Source: Deltaproteobacteria bacterium (GTDB lineage: Bacteria > Desulfobacterota > Desulfarculia > Adiutricales > Adiutricaceae). Taken from it: a DNA stretch of 48,423 nucleotides. The position numbers and the translations under genes were made by a program. Below are positions 15,189 through 23,300 of the stretch, piece by piece (position 1 is the stretch's first letter; every line of letters begins with the position of its first letter). The notes beneath the pieces were generated by a model. That model saw nothing but the letters and a program-made list of their open reading frames with translations, did no database searches and was not told where the DNA came from. The stretch is taken from contig JAISET010000114.1 in assembly GCA_031264015.1 (NCBI GenBank), forward strand, positions 1 to 48,423, written 5' to 3'.

Positions 15189-16427
15189 TTATTCCTCCTC
15201 GGCCGGGCGGGAGACGCCGTCCCTGGCCTGCCTACGCAGCTGCCCCGGGGTCAGGCCGAACTCGGCCCGGAAGGCCGCGATGAAATGACTGGTGTTGCTG
15301 TAGCCGACCAGATTGGCCACCAGTCCGACCTGCTTTTCCGATTTGGCGACCAGATGGCGGGCCTGCCTCATCCGCTCCCGGCGGAGGATGTCGCTGAATG
15401 TCTCCCCGAAATATTCCCTGAACCCGCTTTTGACCTTGTTTTCGTTGAGCCCGCAGTGCCGGGACAGAATCTTGAGGCTGGGCGGCGAGACGACGTCCCT
15501 GATGAGCATCCGCCTGGCCAGCCTGAGCTTGTCGAGGTCGTTCTCGCTAAAAAACAGCCTCTCTCTTCTGGGGACCACCATCTGGCTCAAATACAAGGCC
15601 GTCATCTCCAACGCCTTGCCCTCCAGAAACAGCTTCTGGCAGCTGTCGGGAAAGTGGCACCCGAGCATCTGGACGGCGATCTGCCTTTTCTGGGCGCTGA
15701 GCCGCTTCCGGCTGCAAAGAGACAGCGGGGACGCCCCGCCGGAATTGTCGCCGCCGCCGCGGCCGACGCCGCCGCCGTCATCGGCGAAGACGTCGCCTCC
15801 GCGGCTCCCGGCCAGGGAGAACGGAACGCAGAAAGTCCGCCCGGGTTTCCGAGGCCCAGGCGGCATGTCCGCCCCCCGGCGGGCGCCGACGCCGTCGGGC
15901 TCCCCGCCCGTCCCGCCGTCGTCCAATAAACGCGAGACGTGGCGCTCCAGAAACTCCCGGCGAATGATTATGGTCACCGACTGCAAAGAGCGCCCCCGGG
16001 GGAGAATAATCCGCCCGCCGAGGTCGTTGATCCAATAGACGCTCTCGGAGGGGCCCGCCGCCGGGCTGAACAAATGCCCGTGGCGGCCGTCCGCCGAACC
16101 CGGGTAAAAATCGGCCTCGGTCTCCCCTCCGACGACGGTGGTCAGACACAGGGCGCTGCCCCGATAAAAAAAGTAGTCGGCCAGATCCTCGAGGGCGGTC
16201 GCCTCGGCCAAAAACAAATCCAGCCCGGGCCGCATGCTCTCCAGACGCCCGAACTTTTCGGGGAAGCGGCAGGCCCCGCCAAAATGACCGCCCCTCCGAT
16301 AGATTTCAGCGGAGGCGGAGGCCAGGCCCGGCAAAATCCCAGACGACATCTCGGCCGACATTCCGCAGGTCTCGTCCGCAAGACGGAGGCGTTTGACTTT
16401 GGCTTCTTTTTTTAAAGACCAGACCAT
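15189..16427 (-). CDS. AraC-family transcriptional regulator (YbtA/PchR-like)
   Basis: The C-terminal 100 residues carry two helix-turn-helix units: LKILSRHCGLNENKVKSGF and QVGLVANLVGYSNTSHFIAAF, followed by GLTPGQLRR. This is the DNA-binding domain of AraC regulators. The N-terminal 300 residues are a sensor of the PchR/YbtA kind with a Gly/Asp-rich insertion (about 165-235). Such regulators bind a ferric siderophore and activate uptake genes. I kept the first ATG at 16427 although no clear ribosome site precedes it; ATG at residue 23 is a fair alternative. A 39-bp tandem duplication lies just upstream (16463-16540). It is oriented as the last gene after the MMPL transporter, so it may be cotranscribed. 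It probably controls the receptor and transporter genes. Confidence 0.85.
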   Translation of the reverse strand: MVWSLKKEAKVKRLRLADETCGMSAEMSSGILPGLASASAEIYRRGGHFGGACRFPEKFGRLESMRPGLDLFLAEATALEDLADYFFYRGSALCLTTVVGGETEADFYPGSADGRHGHLFSPAAGPSESVYWINDLGGRIILPRGRSLQSVTIIIRREFLERHVSRLLDDGGTGGEPDGVGARRGADMPPGPRKPGRTFCVPFSLAGSRGGDVFADDGGGVGRGGGDNSGGASPLSLCSRKRLSAQKRQIAVQMLGCHFPDSCQKLFLEGKALEMTALYLSQMVVPRRERLFFSENDLDKLRLARRMLIRDVVSPPSLKILSRHCGLNENKVKSGFREYFGETFSDILRRERMRQARHLVAKSEKQVGLVANLVGYSNTSHFIAAFRAEFGLTPGQLRRQARDGVSRPAEEE

Positions 16428-16462
16428 AGGGGCGGCACCATAAATCCAGAATTTGTATCCCT

Positions 16463-16540
16463 AAGACGACAAACCGAAGATCTTTAAAACGACGTTCATG
16501 CAAGACGATAAACCGAAGATCATTAAAACGACGTTCAGGC
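16463..16540. repeat. 39-bp tandem duplication upstream of araC-family gene
   Basis: Two 39-base units lie head to tail (16463-16501 and 16502-16540), differing at four or so positions. The core AAACCGAAGATC-TTAAAACGACGTTCA is shared. Position, 36 bases before the araC-family start, suggests an operator pair for autoregulation. AraC proteins commonly bind direct repeats. Confidence 0.85.
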
Positions 16541-16649
16541 AAGCGGCGATCATTTGGCGACATTCAGCCGTTCGACCATCCGGCCCGACAGGCCGGGGCG
16601 ACCGTCGCGGATGTCGCCCCCGGCGTCCCCCTCCCGGGCCGAGGGCGTT

Positions 16650-19076
16650 TTAACCAGGCAGTTTGTCGTTGTTGATTGAAGCGGTGACGACGTCGGCGTC
16701 GAAGGGGGACTCGCCGGCCCCCATGGCAGTCGTCCGTTCGGGGCCGAAACACGCGGTCAGCTTGATCATGACCGGGGTGACCAGCAGGTCGGCCAGGAGG
16801 GCGAAGAAGACGCCCAGGCCGATCAGAATCCCCATGTTGACGAAAACCAGCATCTCCGAGGCCAGATAGGGGCTGAAAGCGAGAATCAAAATGACCGAGG
16901 TCAGAATGATGGCCTTGCCCACGTTCTTTTCGGTGAGGAAGACCGCCCTGGCGTAGCTGCCCGTCTTCTGAAACTCCCTGCCCGAGTGGACGATGAAATG
17001 GATGGTGTCGTCCACGGCGAGGCCCAGGAGCATGGGGACGATGGTCACGGTCATGACGTCCAGGGGCACGCGCATCCAGCCCATCAGGCCGCTGATGGCC
17101 AAAACCGGCACGGCGTTGGGGACCAGGGCCATCAGGGCGATTTTTAGGCTGCGGAAGGTGAGGACCATGACCAGGGTGATCATGGCCAGTGCCAGAAAAA
17201 ACGTCTTGATCTGACCCCAGGTGACGTACTCCATCATCACCGTAAACTGGCTCAGGGCGCCGGTCAGGATGACCTCGGAGCCGGGGAAAAGCTCGGCCGC
17301 CCGGCGCCTGGCCTCCACCAGATCCTGGTAGACTTCCGCCGAACTGTAATCGTCCACCTCCACCAGCAAGCGCAGCCTTTGGTAGTCATAGTCCACCCAG
17401 CGCTCCGGCTCCGTCCCGCCGGCGTTCTCGTACAACAAAAGAAGCTGGGCCACCTCCTCCCTGGTCTCGGGCAGTTTGTAAAACTCGCCGTTCCCGTCGT
17501 TGACCACCTGGTTGAGGTCCTCCAGGATGGCGACCACCGAGGTCACCCGCTTGGTCAGACGCCGGGCCTTGATCTCCTCCTCGAGGGTCTTGAGGTTTCG
17601 CAGGACCTCTGGGTCCTTGGCCATGTCCGGAGACGGGAGCTCCACGGCCATCCCGTAGCTGTACAGGGAGCCCACCTGGGAGAGACCCACGGTGAACATG
17701 TCCTGGATGTAGCGGACCTTGGTCCCGTAGCTGCGCCTGATGTCGAAGGAGACCTCGAAGCCGCGGAGGCCCGTCATGAGGACGACGAAGGAGACGAAAA
17801 AGACCCCCAGGACCAGACCGGGCCTGTTCAGGACCCGGCGGCCCAGCATGTCCAGAAACCGGTCGGCGAGGCCGGGGGAGGACTTTGCGGCGCCGGACTT
17901 CCTCGGGGCGGTCCTGCCGCCGACGCTTAAAAAAATGGGCAGCAGGACGTAGACGAAGACAAAAATGAAACCGACCAAAAGCGCCGCGGTGAGCCCCACG
18001 AAACGAAGAGGCCGGACGGGCACGATCATGAAGGAGATCATGCCGCCCATGGTGGTCAGGGCGCTGGACAACAGCGGCCAGCCGGTCATCTCGGCGGCGT
18101 GCAGGGCGGAGTCCAGCCGGCTCCTGCCGGCCGCCAGGGCGTTGTTAAAAAAATTGAGCAGATGGACGGCGTAGCAGGTGGACATGGCCAGGGCCAGAAA
18201 AATAGGCAGGAAGACCGTCACCGGGTCGAACTTCATCCTCAGGTGCCCCTCGAGGCCGAAGACCGACAGGAGGGCCATGACGGTGACCAGGAAGGGAAAA
18301 AAGACGGCCCAATAGTTTCTGGTCAGCAGGGCGACGGCCAGGGCGATGATCAGAATGCTCATCATGATGAGCTTTCCGGTCAGCTGGCCGAAATACAGCC
18401 TCTTCTCCACCTCGATGACCGCCAGTCCGGCGGCCTTGGGCCTCAGGGGGGCGTATTTGTCGGCCCTGGTGATCTCCAGAACCTTCTCCCCTATGAGATA
18501 GTCCGCATGGGCGGAGCCACCGACCTGCTCGGCGGAGGTCGGCTTCAGGCGCAGGACGACCCAGGCCTCGGTGCCGTCCAGCGAGATTATGGTGTTCCGG
18601 AACATGGGCTTGGTCAAAATCTGCTCCCGAAGCCCCCCCTCGAAGTCGGCGGCCGAGAGCTCCGAGAGGTCGTCCGGCACCAGGTTGACGATCTCGACGC
18701 CCCCCTCGACGCCCCTGGTGAACTCGAAGTCGGTGATGGAGACGACCTCGGAGGCGTAGGGGACCTCGGCCATCAGCTCGCGGCCCATCTCGCGGATCAG
18801 GGCGAGGCTTTCCGGGGAGGTGATGTTGTCGGACCTCACCAGGACCCCGCAGAAGTCGTCCTTGCCGAAGATCGCCTCGAAGCGCTCCTTGGCCAGCAGC
18901 TCCTTGTCCCCCGCCAGCAGCCAGCTCTCCTGCGAGGTGTCCACCTCCAGGCGGGGCAGGCCGGCGGCCAGGCCAGACGTCAGGACCAAAGCCAGAATGA
19001 CGAAGACAAGCCTGCGTTTGAGCACCGCGGCGGTGAGGGAACGAAATTTACTATTGATGGAGGTCGAGTCAAACAT
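16650..19076 (-). CDS. MMPL/RND-superfamily transporter
   Basis: A predicted exporter of the RND superfamily (COG1033/MMPL type) with 808 residues and a typical two-fold layout: one helix (about 22-42), a large periplasmic loop, five helices, then the same again. The second half keeps the acidic pair in the membrane (LGLAVDDTIHF, near 685). The matching site in the first half reads LALAMSTCYAVHLL (near 297), with no acidic residue, so proton coupling may rest on one half only. I chose ATG at 19076, not TTG at 19094, since GGAAAG precedes it and the short tail MESVGD is unlikely. It is 235 bases after the DUF1302-like barrel gene and is likely part of the same transport system, moving a lipid, metallophore or other hydrophobic molecule in the envelope. 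Confidence 0.88.
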   Translation of the reverse strand: MFDSTSINSKFRSLTAAVLKRRLVFVILALVLTSGLAAGLPRLEVDTSQESWLLAGDKELLAKERFEAIFGKDDFCGVLVRSDNITSPESLALIREMGRELMAEVPYASEVVSITDFEFTRGVEGGVEIVNLVPDDLSELSAADFEGGLREQILTKPMFRNTIISLDGTEAWVVLRLKPTSAEQVGGSAHADYLIGEKVLEITRADKYAPLRPKAAGLAVIEVEKRLYFGQLTGKLIMMSILIIALAVALLTRNYWAVFFPFLVTVMALLSVFGLEGHLRMKFDPVTVFLPIFLALAMSTCYAVHLLNFFNNALAAGRSRLDSALHAAEMTGWPLLSSALTTMGGMISFMIVPVRPLRFVGLTAALLVGFIFVFVYVLLPIFLSVGGRTAPRKSGAAKSSPGLADRFLDMLGRRVLNRPGLVLGVFFVSFVVLMTGLRGFEVSFDIRRSYGTKVRYIQDMFTVGLSQVGSLYSYGMAVELPSPDMAKDPEVLRNLKTLEEEIKARRLTKRVTSVVAILEDLNQVVNDGNGEFYKLPETREEVAQLLLLYENAGGTEPERWVDYDYQRLRLLVEVDDYSSAEVYQDLVEARRRAAELFPGSEVILTGALSQFTVMMEYVTWGQIKTFFLALAMITLVMVLTFRSLKIALMALVPNAVPVLAISGLMGWMRVPLDVMTVTIVPMLLGLAVDDTIHFIVHSGREFQKTGSYARAVFLTEKNVGKAIILTSVILILAFSPYLASEMLVFVNMGILIGLGVFFALLADLLVTPVMIKLTACFGPERTTAMGAGESPFDADVVTASINNDKLPG

Positions 19077-19310
19077 GTCGCCAACACTTTCCAAAATTTT
19101 AAAGTTATAATTTTCAATTTTTAATTTTTAGTTTTATCGAAATAATAAAAATCGCAATAAAAATAAACTTAAAAATTAAAAAAATAAACGCATAACTATA
19201 AGAATATAGACTATTGACTATATAATATGGAAAATAGAATGTTGAATATAGAATATAAAAAGTAAATTATTAAAAATTCTCAAGCATAAATACATAAAGG
19301 CACAAAACAT
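19077..19310. other. AT-rich gap inside transporter cluster
   Basis: This gap is nearly pure AT from 19095 on, with repeated GAATATAGA-like words (19200-19260). It breaks the operon between the barrel gene and the MMPL gene and may hold a second promoter. No gene is present. Confidence 0.5.
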
Positions 19311-20654
19311 TTAAAAGTAATACTTGACCTTGAACCAGGCCTGTGAGTTGTCCTCATAGAACGAGAACATGCCTCCGCTGCCCCTGAAGACGTCCAGGCC
19401 CAAAGTGACGATCAGGCCGTCGGAGACCTCGTAGTCAAACTTGAGGCTGTTGTAGAAGCCCCGGTCGGAAAGGTCCAGATAGACCATGTCGGAGACCGTC
19501 AGTATCTGCCGCAAAAACTTTTTGGAGACGCTCAGGGTGGCCAGATAATTTTCCGTCGGGTCGGCGGAGTCGTTGTCGCCCAGAATCCTCTCCCCGGAAA
19601 ACTGCCCCGAGATCGTCCAGTCGGAGCCGGGCGTCCAGTCGAGACCGGCCAGATAATGGACGCTGTTTTCCTTGACCGGACCCGCCGTCATGTCCCTGCT
19701 CTGCCTGACCCGGCCCAGGGTCGCCGCCGCCTCGCCACGGAAGACAAAGTTGCCGCTTGGTTTGGACATTTCCAGGCCCAGGACCGTCGACTTGTGATAA
19801 AGGGCCTCCCGATAAGAGGGCCCGCCCCCGGCCCCGGAGGAGACCGGCGGGCCGAGGGTCGGGAAGTCGGAGTAGCCCCTGAAAAACGACACGGCGGCGT
19901 CCAGCCCGGAAAAATAGCCGGCGGCCCGAAGGCCGATCTCACCGCCGCCGAGACCGCGGGCGGGCTTTCTTTCCCTCACCTCGCGGAGGCCGCCGCCGGG
20001 CGGGCCCAGATACCAGGGGCTGTCGGGGCCGGGGTTGACTCCGGCCCGAAAGAAGGGGATCCAGACAATCTCCAGGGCCGTGTTCTCCCCCAAAATTCGC
20101 ACCCTGGCCGCGTCCACCGGGCGCCTGATCTCGTCGAGAGTTCTGGTGATGTACTCCGTGTAGTCCGGCGGGCAGACCACGTCGGTGATCTGGACGCCGT
20201 CGGCCTTGCCCCAGATGATGATCTGCCTGCCGACCCTGACGTCGAATCCGTCCCCCACATGCTCGACCCACATCTCGTAGGCCCCGGCGCCCGTCTCCGA
20301 TTTGACGACCCGGTTCTTTTCGGCCTGGCCCGCCAGGTGAAAATAAAGCGGCCCCAGACTGAAGCCCGTCTCCAGCCGCAATTTGACCCGGGAGCCGATC
20401 TCGCCCCCCGGCGAGGAAAGCCTGGCCCCCTCCAGGACCTCGACGAAACCGGAAAAGCTTGCCGCGGAAAACAGCCCGCCGGTAGAAAGCAGGCCGCCGG
20501 AAGAAAACAGCCCGTCCTCATCCTCCGAATTTATTCCAGCAACCGTCCCCTCCCCTGACGCCGCCGCCCTCAGGACCTCGTTTGGAAACAAGACGAGGCC
20601 GAGGACAAGCCAGAATCCCGCCAATATTGAACGACAAAGCAAAGCTCCGCTCAA
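19311..20654 (-). CDS. DUF1302-like outer-membrane beta-barrel protein
   Basis: A 447-residue outer-membrane barrel. The signal region is followed by a Gly/Ser-rich segment (GLFSSGGLLSTGGLFS, about 50-65), then VGRQIIIWGKADGV and TLDEIRRPVDAARVRI, the hallmark block of DUF1302-like proteins, and strands ending in AWFKVKYYF with C-terminal Phe. DUF1302-like proteins are often coded beside MMPL transporters and LolA-like proteins, as here. The start is TTG at 20654, overlapping the upstream stop (TTGA) and preceded by GGGGCAGG, so translation is coupled. A role as the outer-membrane exit or acceptor for the MMPL/LolA-like pathway is inference. The family assignment is moderately sure. Confidence 0.75.
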   Translation of the reverse strand: MSGALLCRSILAGFWLVLGLVLFPNEVLRAAASGEGTVAGINSEDEDGLFSSGGLLSTGGLFSAASFSGFVEVLEGARLSSPGGEIGSRVKLRLETGFSLGPLYFHLAGQAEKNRVVKSETGAGAYEMWVEHVGDGFDVRVGRQIIIWGKADGVQITDVVCPPDYTEYITRTLDEIRRPVDAARVRILGENTALEIVWIPFFRAGVNPGPDSPWYLGPPGGGLREVRERKPARGLGGGEIGLRAAGYFSGLDAAVSFFRGYSDFPTLGPPVSSGAGGGPSYREALYHKSTVLGLEMSKPSGNFVFRGEAAATLGRVRQSRDMTAGPVKENSVHYLAGLDWTPGSDWTISGQFSGERILGDNDSADPTENYLATLSVSKKFLRQILTVSDMVYLDLSDRGFYNSLKFDYEVSDGLIVTLGLDVFRGSGGMFSFYEDNSQAWFKVKYYF

Positions 20655-21577
20655 AACCTGCCCCTTTGAATGGTCGAGACGCTGAAGAGACTGTCCTCGA
20701 GACCCTTGTCATACTCTATTTTGGTGGTGGTGAGCGTCGTCTGATGCCCGGTGGTCACGTTGCGCATGAGGGCCTCCTCGATGTCGGCGAGACCGTCCTG
20801 CGTCCGGATTTTCACGGCCTCAAAGACTTTTAAGAGACCGTCCTTGTCATAATACTCGGCCCTGACCACCAGGTATGTCTCAGGGTCGACCCAGACGACT
20901 CTTTTGACATAGCCCTCGTCGTCGTCGACAGGCACGCACTCGACCTTGACGACCGCCCTGCCGTCCAGCTCCTCGCGCCCCAGGATGGCCTGGTCGTCCT
21001 TGGACGAGTGCCTGCGGCCCATGTCGTCGTAGGTAAAGTCCGTGCCCATGAAATACTCGCGCCTCGAGGCCCCGCTGACCCGCCTGTCTTTTCTCAAGGC
21101 CGGCAGATAGAGCCACTTGTCGTCCTCGCGGTCCGGGTCGTCGTACTCCCAGCTCAGGAACATTGTCCCGGCGACGTCGGCCGGCTCCAGAAAGATCATG
21201 ACGCTCTTTCTGTCGGGCCCGTAGTCCTTGGAGAACGTCTCCACCGAGCGCCTGCGCGTCCGGCCCTGCTTGTTTTGCAGGACCATGGTCATCTGCGAGT
21301 GCCTGTCGTCGCCGTCCGCCCGCTCGTAGACGCCGGTCATGAGCTCCCTGGCCTCCGGCTCGAAGGCAGCGGCCGGCGCGGCGCCGAAGACGAGCGACAA
21401 GACAGGGAGGAAAAATACAAGAATAAAAAAAGCCGGCGCGAAAAAGTCAGGCGCCAACAGACGGCTAATTCCCGCGGGATGAATTTTGCCAAAACCAGCT
21501 TGGCATAGCCCTGTTCCACATGGCCCTTTTTGACATGGACAGGACCCGCTTATTTTTTTCAGTCTACTTTTTGGCAA
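20651..21577 (-). CDS. LolA-like outer-membrane lipoprotein-sorting family protein
   Basis: This periplasmic protein belongs to the LolA-like family (PF17131 type) found with MMPL transporters. The signature block is clear: MIFLEPADVAGTMFLSW, then WLYLPALRKDRRVSG, then REYFMGTDFTYDDM (about 135-195). The mature fold would carry a hydrophobic ligand such as a lipid across the periplasm. The signal peptide (FFILVFFLPVLSL, ending APAAAF near 72) sits far inside, because the reading frame opens with a TTG at 21577 that overlaps the upstream gene by 14 bases. A later non-ATG start just before the signal is likely, so the true N-terminus is uncertain. The gene is coupled to the ABC transporter upstream and the barrel downstream. 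Confidence 0.82.
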   Translation of the reverse strand: MPKSRLKKISGSCPCQKGPCGTGLCQAGFGKIHPAGISRLLAPDFFAPAFFILVFFLPVLSLVFGAAPAAAFEPEARELMTGVYERADGDDRHSQMTMVLQNKQGRTRRRSVETFSKDYGPDRKSVMIFLEPADVAGTMFLSWEYDDPDREDDKWLYLPALRKDRRVSGASRREYFMGTDFTYDDMGRRHSSKDDQAILGREELDGRAVVKVECVPVDDDEGYVKRVVWVDPETYLVVRAEYYDKDGLLKVFEAVKIRTQDGLADIEEALMRNVTTGHQTTLTTTKIEYDKGLEDSLFSVSTIQRGRF

Positions 21578-23300
21578 ATTTCCAGCCCCCCGTCTTCTGC
21601 TGCTCGTCCCAAAGGGCGCGGTAGAGGCCCCCGCCGGACATAAGTTCCTCGTGGGTGCCTTTTTCCGCGGCGCGGCCCTGGTCGATCACGACGATCTGGT
21701 CGGCGTCGACGACGGTCCTGAGGCGGTGGGCTATGACCACCAGGGTCTTGTCCCTGACCAGGGCGCCGATGGCCCGCTGGATGTTCAGCTCGTTTTCCGG
21801 GTCCATGCTGGCCGTGGCCTCGTCCAGAACGACGATCGGGGCGTTTTTTAAGATGGCCCTGGCGATGGAGACTCTCTGGCGCTCGCCGCCGGAGAGGGAC
21901 GCCCCGCCCTCCCCGACCTTGGTCTGGTAGCCGTCCTCGAGCTTTAAAATGAAGTCGTGGCACTGGGCCAGTCTGGCGGCCTCCATGACCTCTTCCTCGG
22001 AGGCGCTTTTCCGGCCGATGCGGATGTTCTCGTAGACGGTCTCGGCGAACAGGTAGACCTCCTGGAAGACGAAGCTGAACATGGCGTTGAGGTCCTCCGG
22101 GGCCATGTTTCTAATGTCGGCCCCCCCGATCAAAATTCTGCCGCCCCCCGGGTCCCAGAACCTGGCCATGAGGCTGGTGACGGTCGTCTTGCCTCCCCCC
22201 GAGGGCCCCACCAGGGCCGTCATGGCCCGGCCGGGGAACGTCAGGCTCAGATTGTTGATGATCGGCCGGTCGGACGAGTAGCCGAAGGTGACGTCCTCGA
22301 AAACGACCCCGCAGCCCTCCGGGGTCTCGAGAACGCCCCCGACCGGGAGCGGCGGCTCGGAGAGGATGCCCGAGATCCTCTGCCCGGCCAGGGACATGTA
22401 GCGGAACTCGGAAAAGAACAGGGCCAGGTTCAGGAGCGGCTCGAAAAACTTCAGGCCCACGATCATGAACAGAATATAGACGAGCAAATCCAGCTGGCCG
22501 CGGTGGAGAAGATAGGTGGCCAGAATGATCAGGGCGGCCATGCCCAGCTCAAGAACCACCGAGAAGACGACGATGGGGGCGCCCGCCGCCGCCTCCAGAT
22601 GTATGGAGTCGCGCCTGAGGTCGAGAAGACTTTGATCCAGCCTCTTGAAACCCTTGCCGGTCAGCGAGAAGGCCTTCAAGACCGCCAGGCCCTGGACGTA
22701 CTCCAGGATCCGCGAGGCCGCCCGGTTCCTGGAGCGGATCTGCCTCTCGCCGTAGCGGGCGATGAGCCTCTGCCCGGCCCAGAGGGCCGGAACGGCCAGG
22801 GCGACGGCGGCCAGCAAAAGCAGCGTCAGTCTCGCGTCCTGGGAAAAGAAAAAGAGGGCCATCAGGGCGGGCAGGACGGTGAACGAGATGGACTCGATGA
22901 ACAGGTGGCTGAACAGCTGCTCGACCTTGGCCATGTCCTGGAGCATCAGGGCCGAGATCTCCCCGGGGTCCCGCTTCTTAAAAAACCCCAGGGACAGAAG
23001 CCTCAGGTGGTCCGCCAGACGCAGCCTGGCCCCGGTGGTGATGGAGATGGCCTTGAGGTAGTCTTGGACGTATACTTTCGCGGCCAGAAGCACGTTGGAG
23101 CCCATGATGACGGCCACCATGACGCAGCAAAAGACCAGCGCGCGGACGTCCGCCTCGGCCTTGGGCTTCAGAAGCTCGCTCACGACGAAAAACAGAAAGA
23201 CTATCGGGAGCCCCGTCAAAATCGTGTGCAGAATGTGCAGCAGGGTCAGGCTCCTCAGCTGGGCGAGGTCGCCCGCGATGATCCGCATGGCCTTCAGCAT
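21564..23300 (-). CDS. ABC transporter, fused permease/ATPase (YbtQ/IrtB-like)
   Basis: A 578-residue half-transporter with six membrane helices (about 1-310) and a nucleotide-binding domain: Walker A GPSGGGKTT near 363, signature LSGGERQRVSIARAIL near 468, Walker B IVVLDEAT, and H-loop VVIAHRL. It has the length and arrangement of YbtQ/IrtB-type half-transporters, which despite an exporter fold import ferric siderophores with a partner. Its ATG lies inside the end of the upstream ABC gene (7-base overlap) with GGAGGGG ahead. All catalytic motifs are intact. It forms a heterodimer, I infer, with the product of 23294-25198. An exporter role cannot be excluded. Confidence 0.9.
   Translation of the reverse strand: MLKAMRIIAGDLAQLRSLTLLHILHTILTGLPIVFLFFVVSELLKPKAEADVRALVFCCVMVAVIMGSNVLLAAKVYVQDYLKAISITTGARLRLADHLRLLSLGFFKKRDPGEISALMLQDMAKVEQLFSHLFIESISFTVLPALMALFFFSQDARLTLLLLAAVALAVPALWAGQRLIARYGERQIRSRNRAASRILEYVQGLAVLKAFSLTGKGFKRLDQSLLDLRRDSIHLEAAAGAPIVVFSVVLELGMAALIILATYLLHRGQLDLLVYILFMIVGLKFFEPLLNLALFFSEFRYMSLAGQRISGILSEPPLPVGGVLETPEGCGVVFEDVTFGYSSDRPIINNLSLTFPGRAMTALVGPSGGGKTTVTSLMARFWDPGGGRILIGGADIRNMAPEDLNAMFSFVFQEVYLFAETVYENIRIGRKSASEEEVMEAARLAQCHDFILKLEDGYQTKVGEGGASLSGGERQRVSIARAILKNAPIVVLDEATASMDPENELNIQRAIGALVRDKTLVVIAHRLRTVVDADQIVVIDQGRAAEKGTHEELMSGGGLYRALWDEQQKTGGWKFAKK

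Noticed and set aside
16306-16563. 85-codon frame with internal 13-residue repeat (ERRFNDLRF...)
   Set aside because: The repeat is the 39-bp tandem duplication read as codons; the frame overlaps the araC-family gene in another frame and has no ribosome site.
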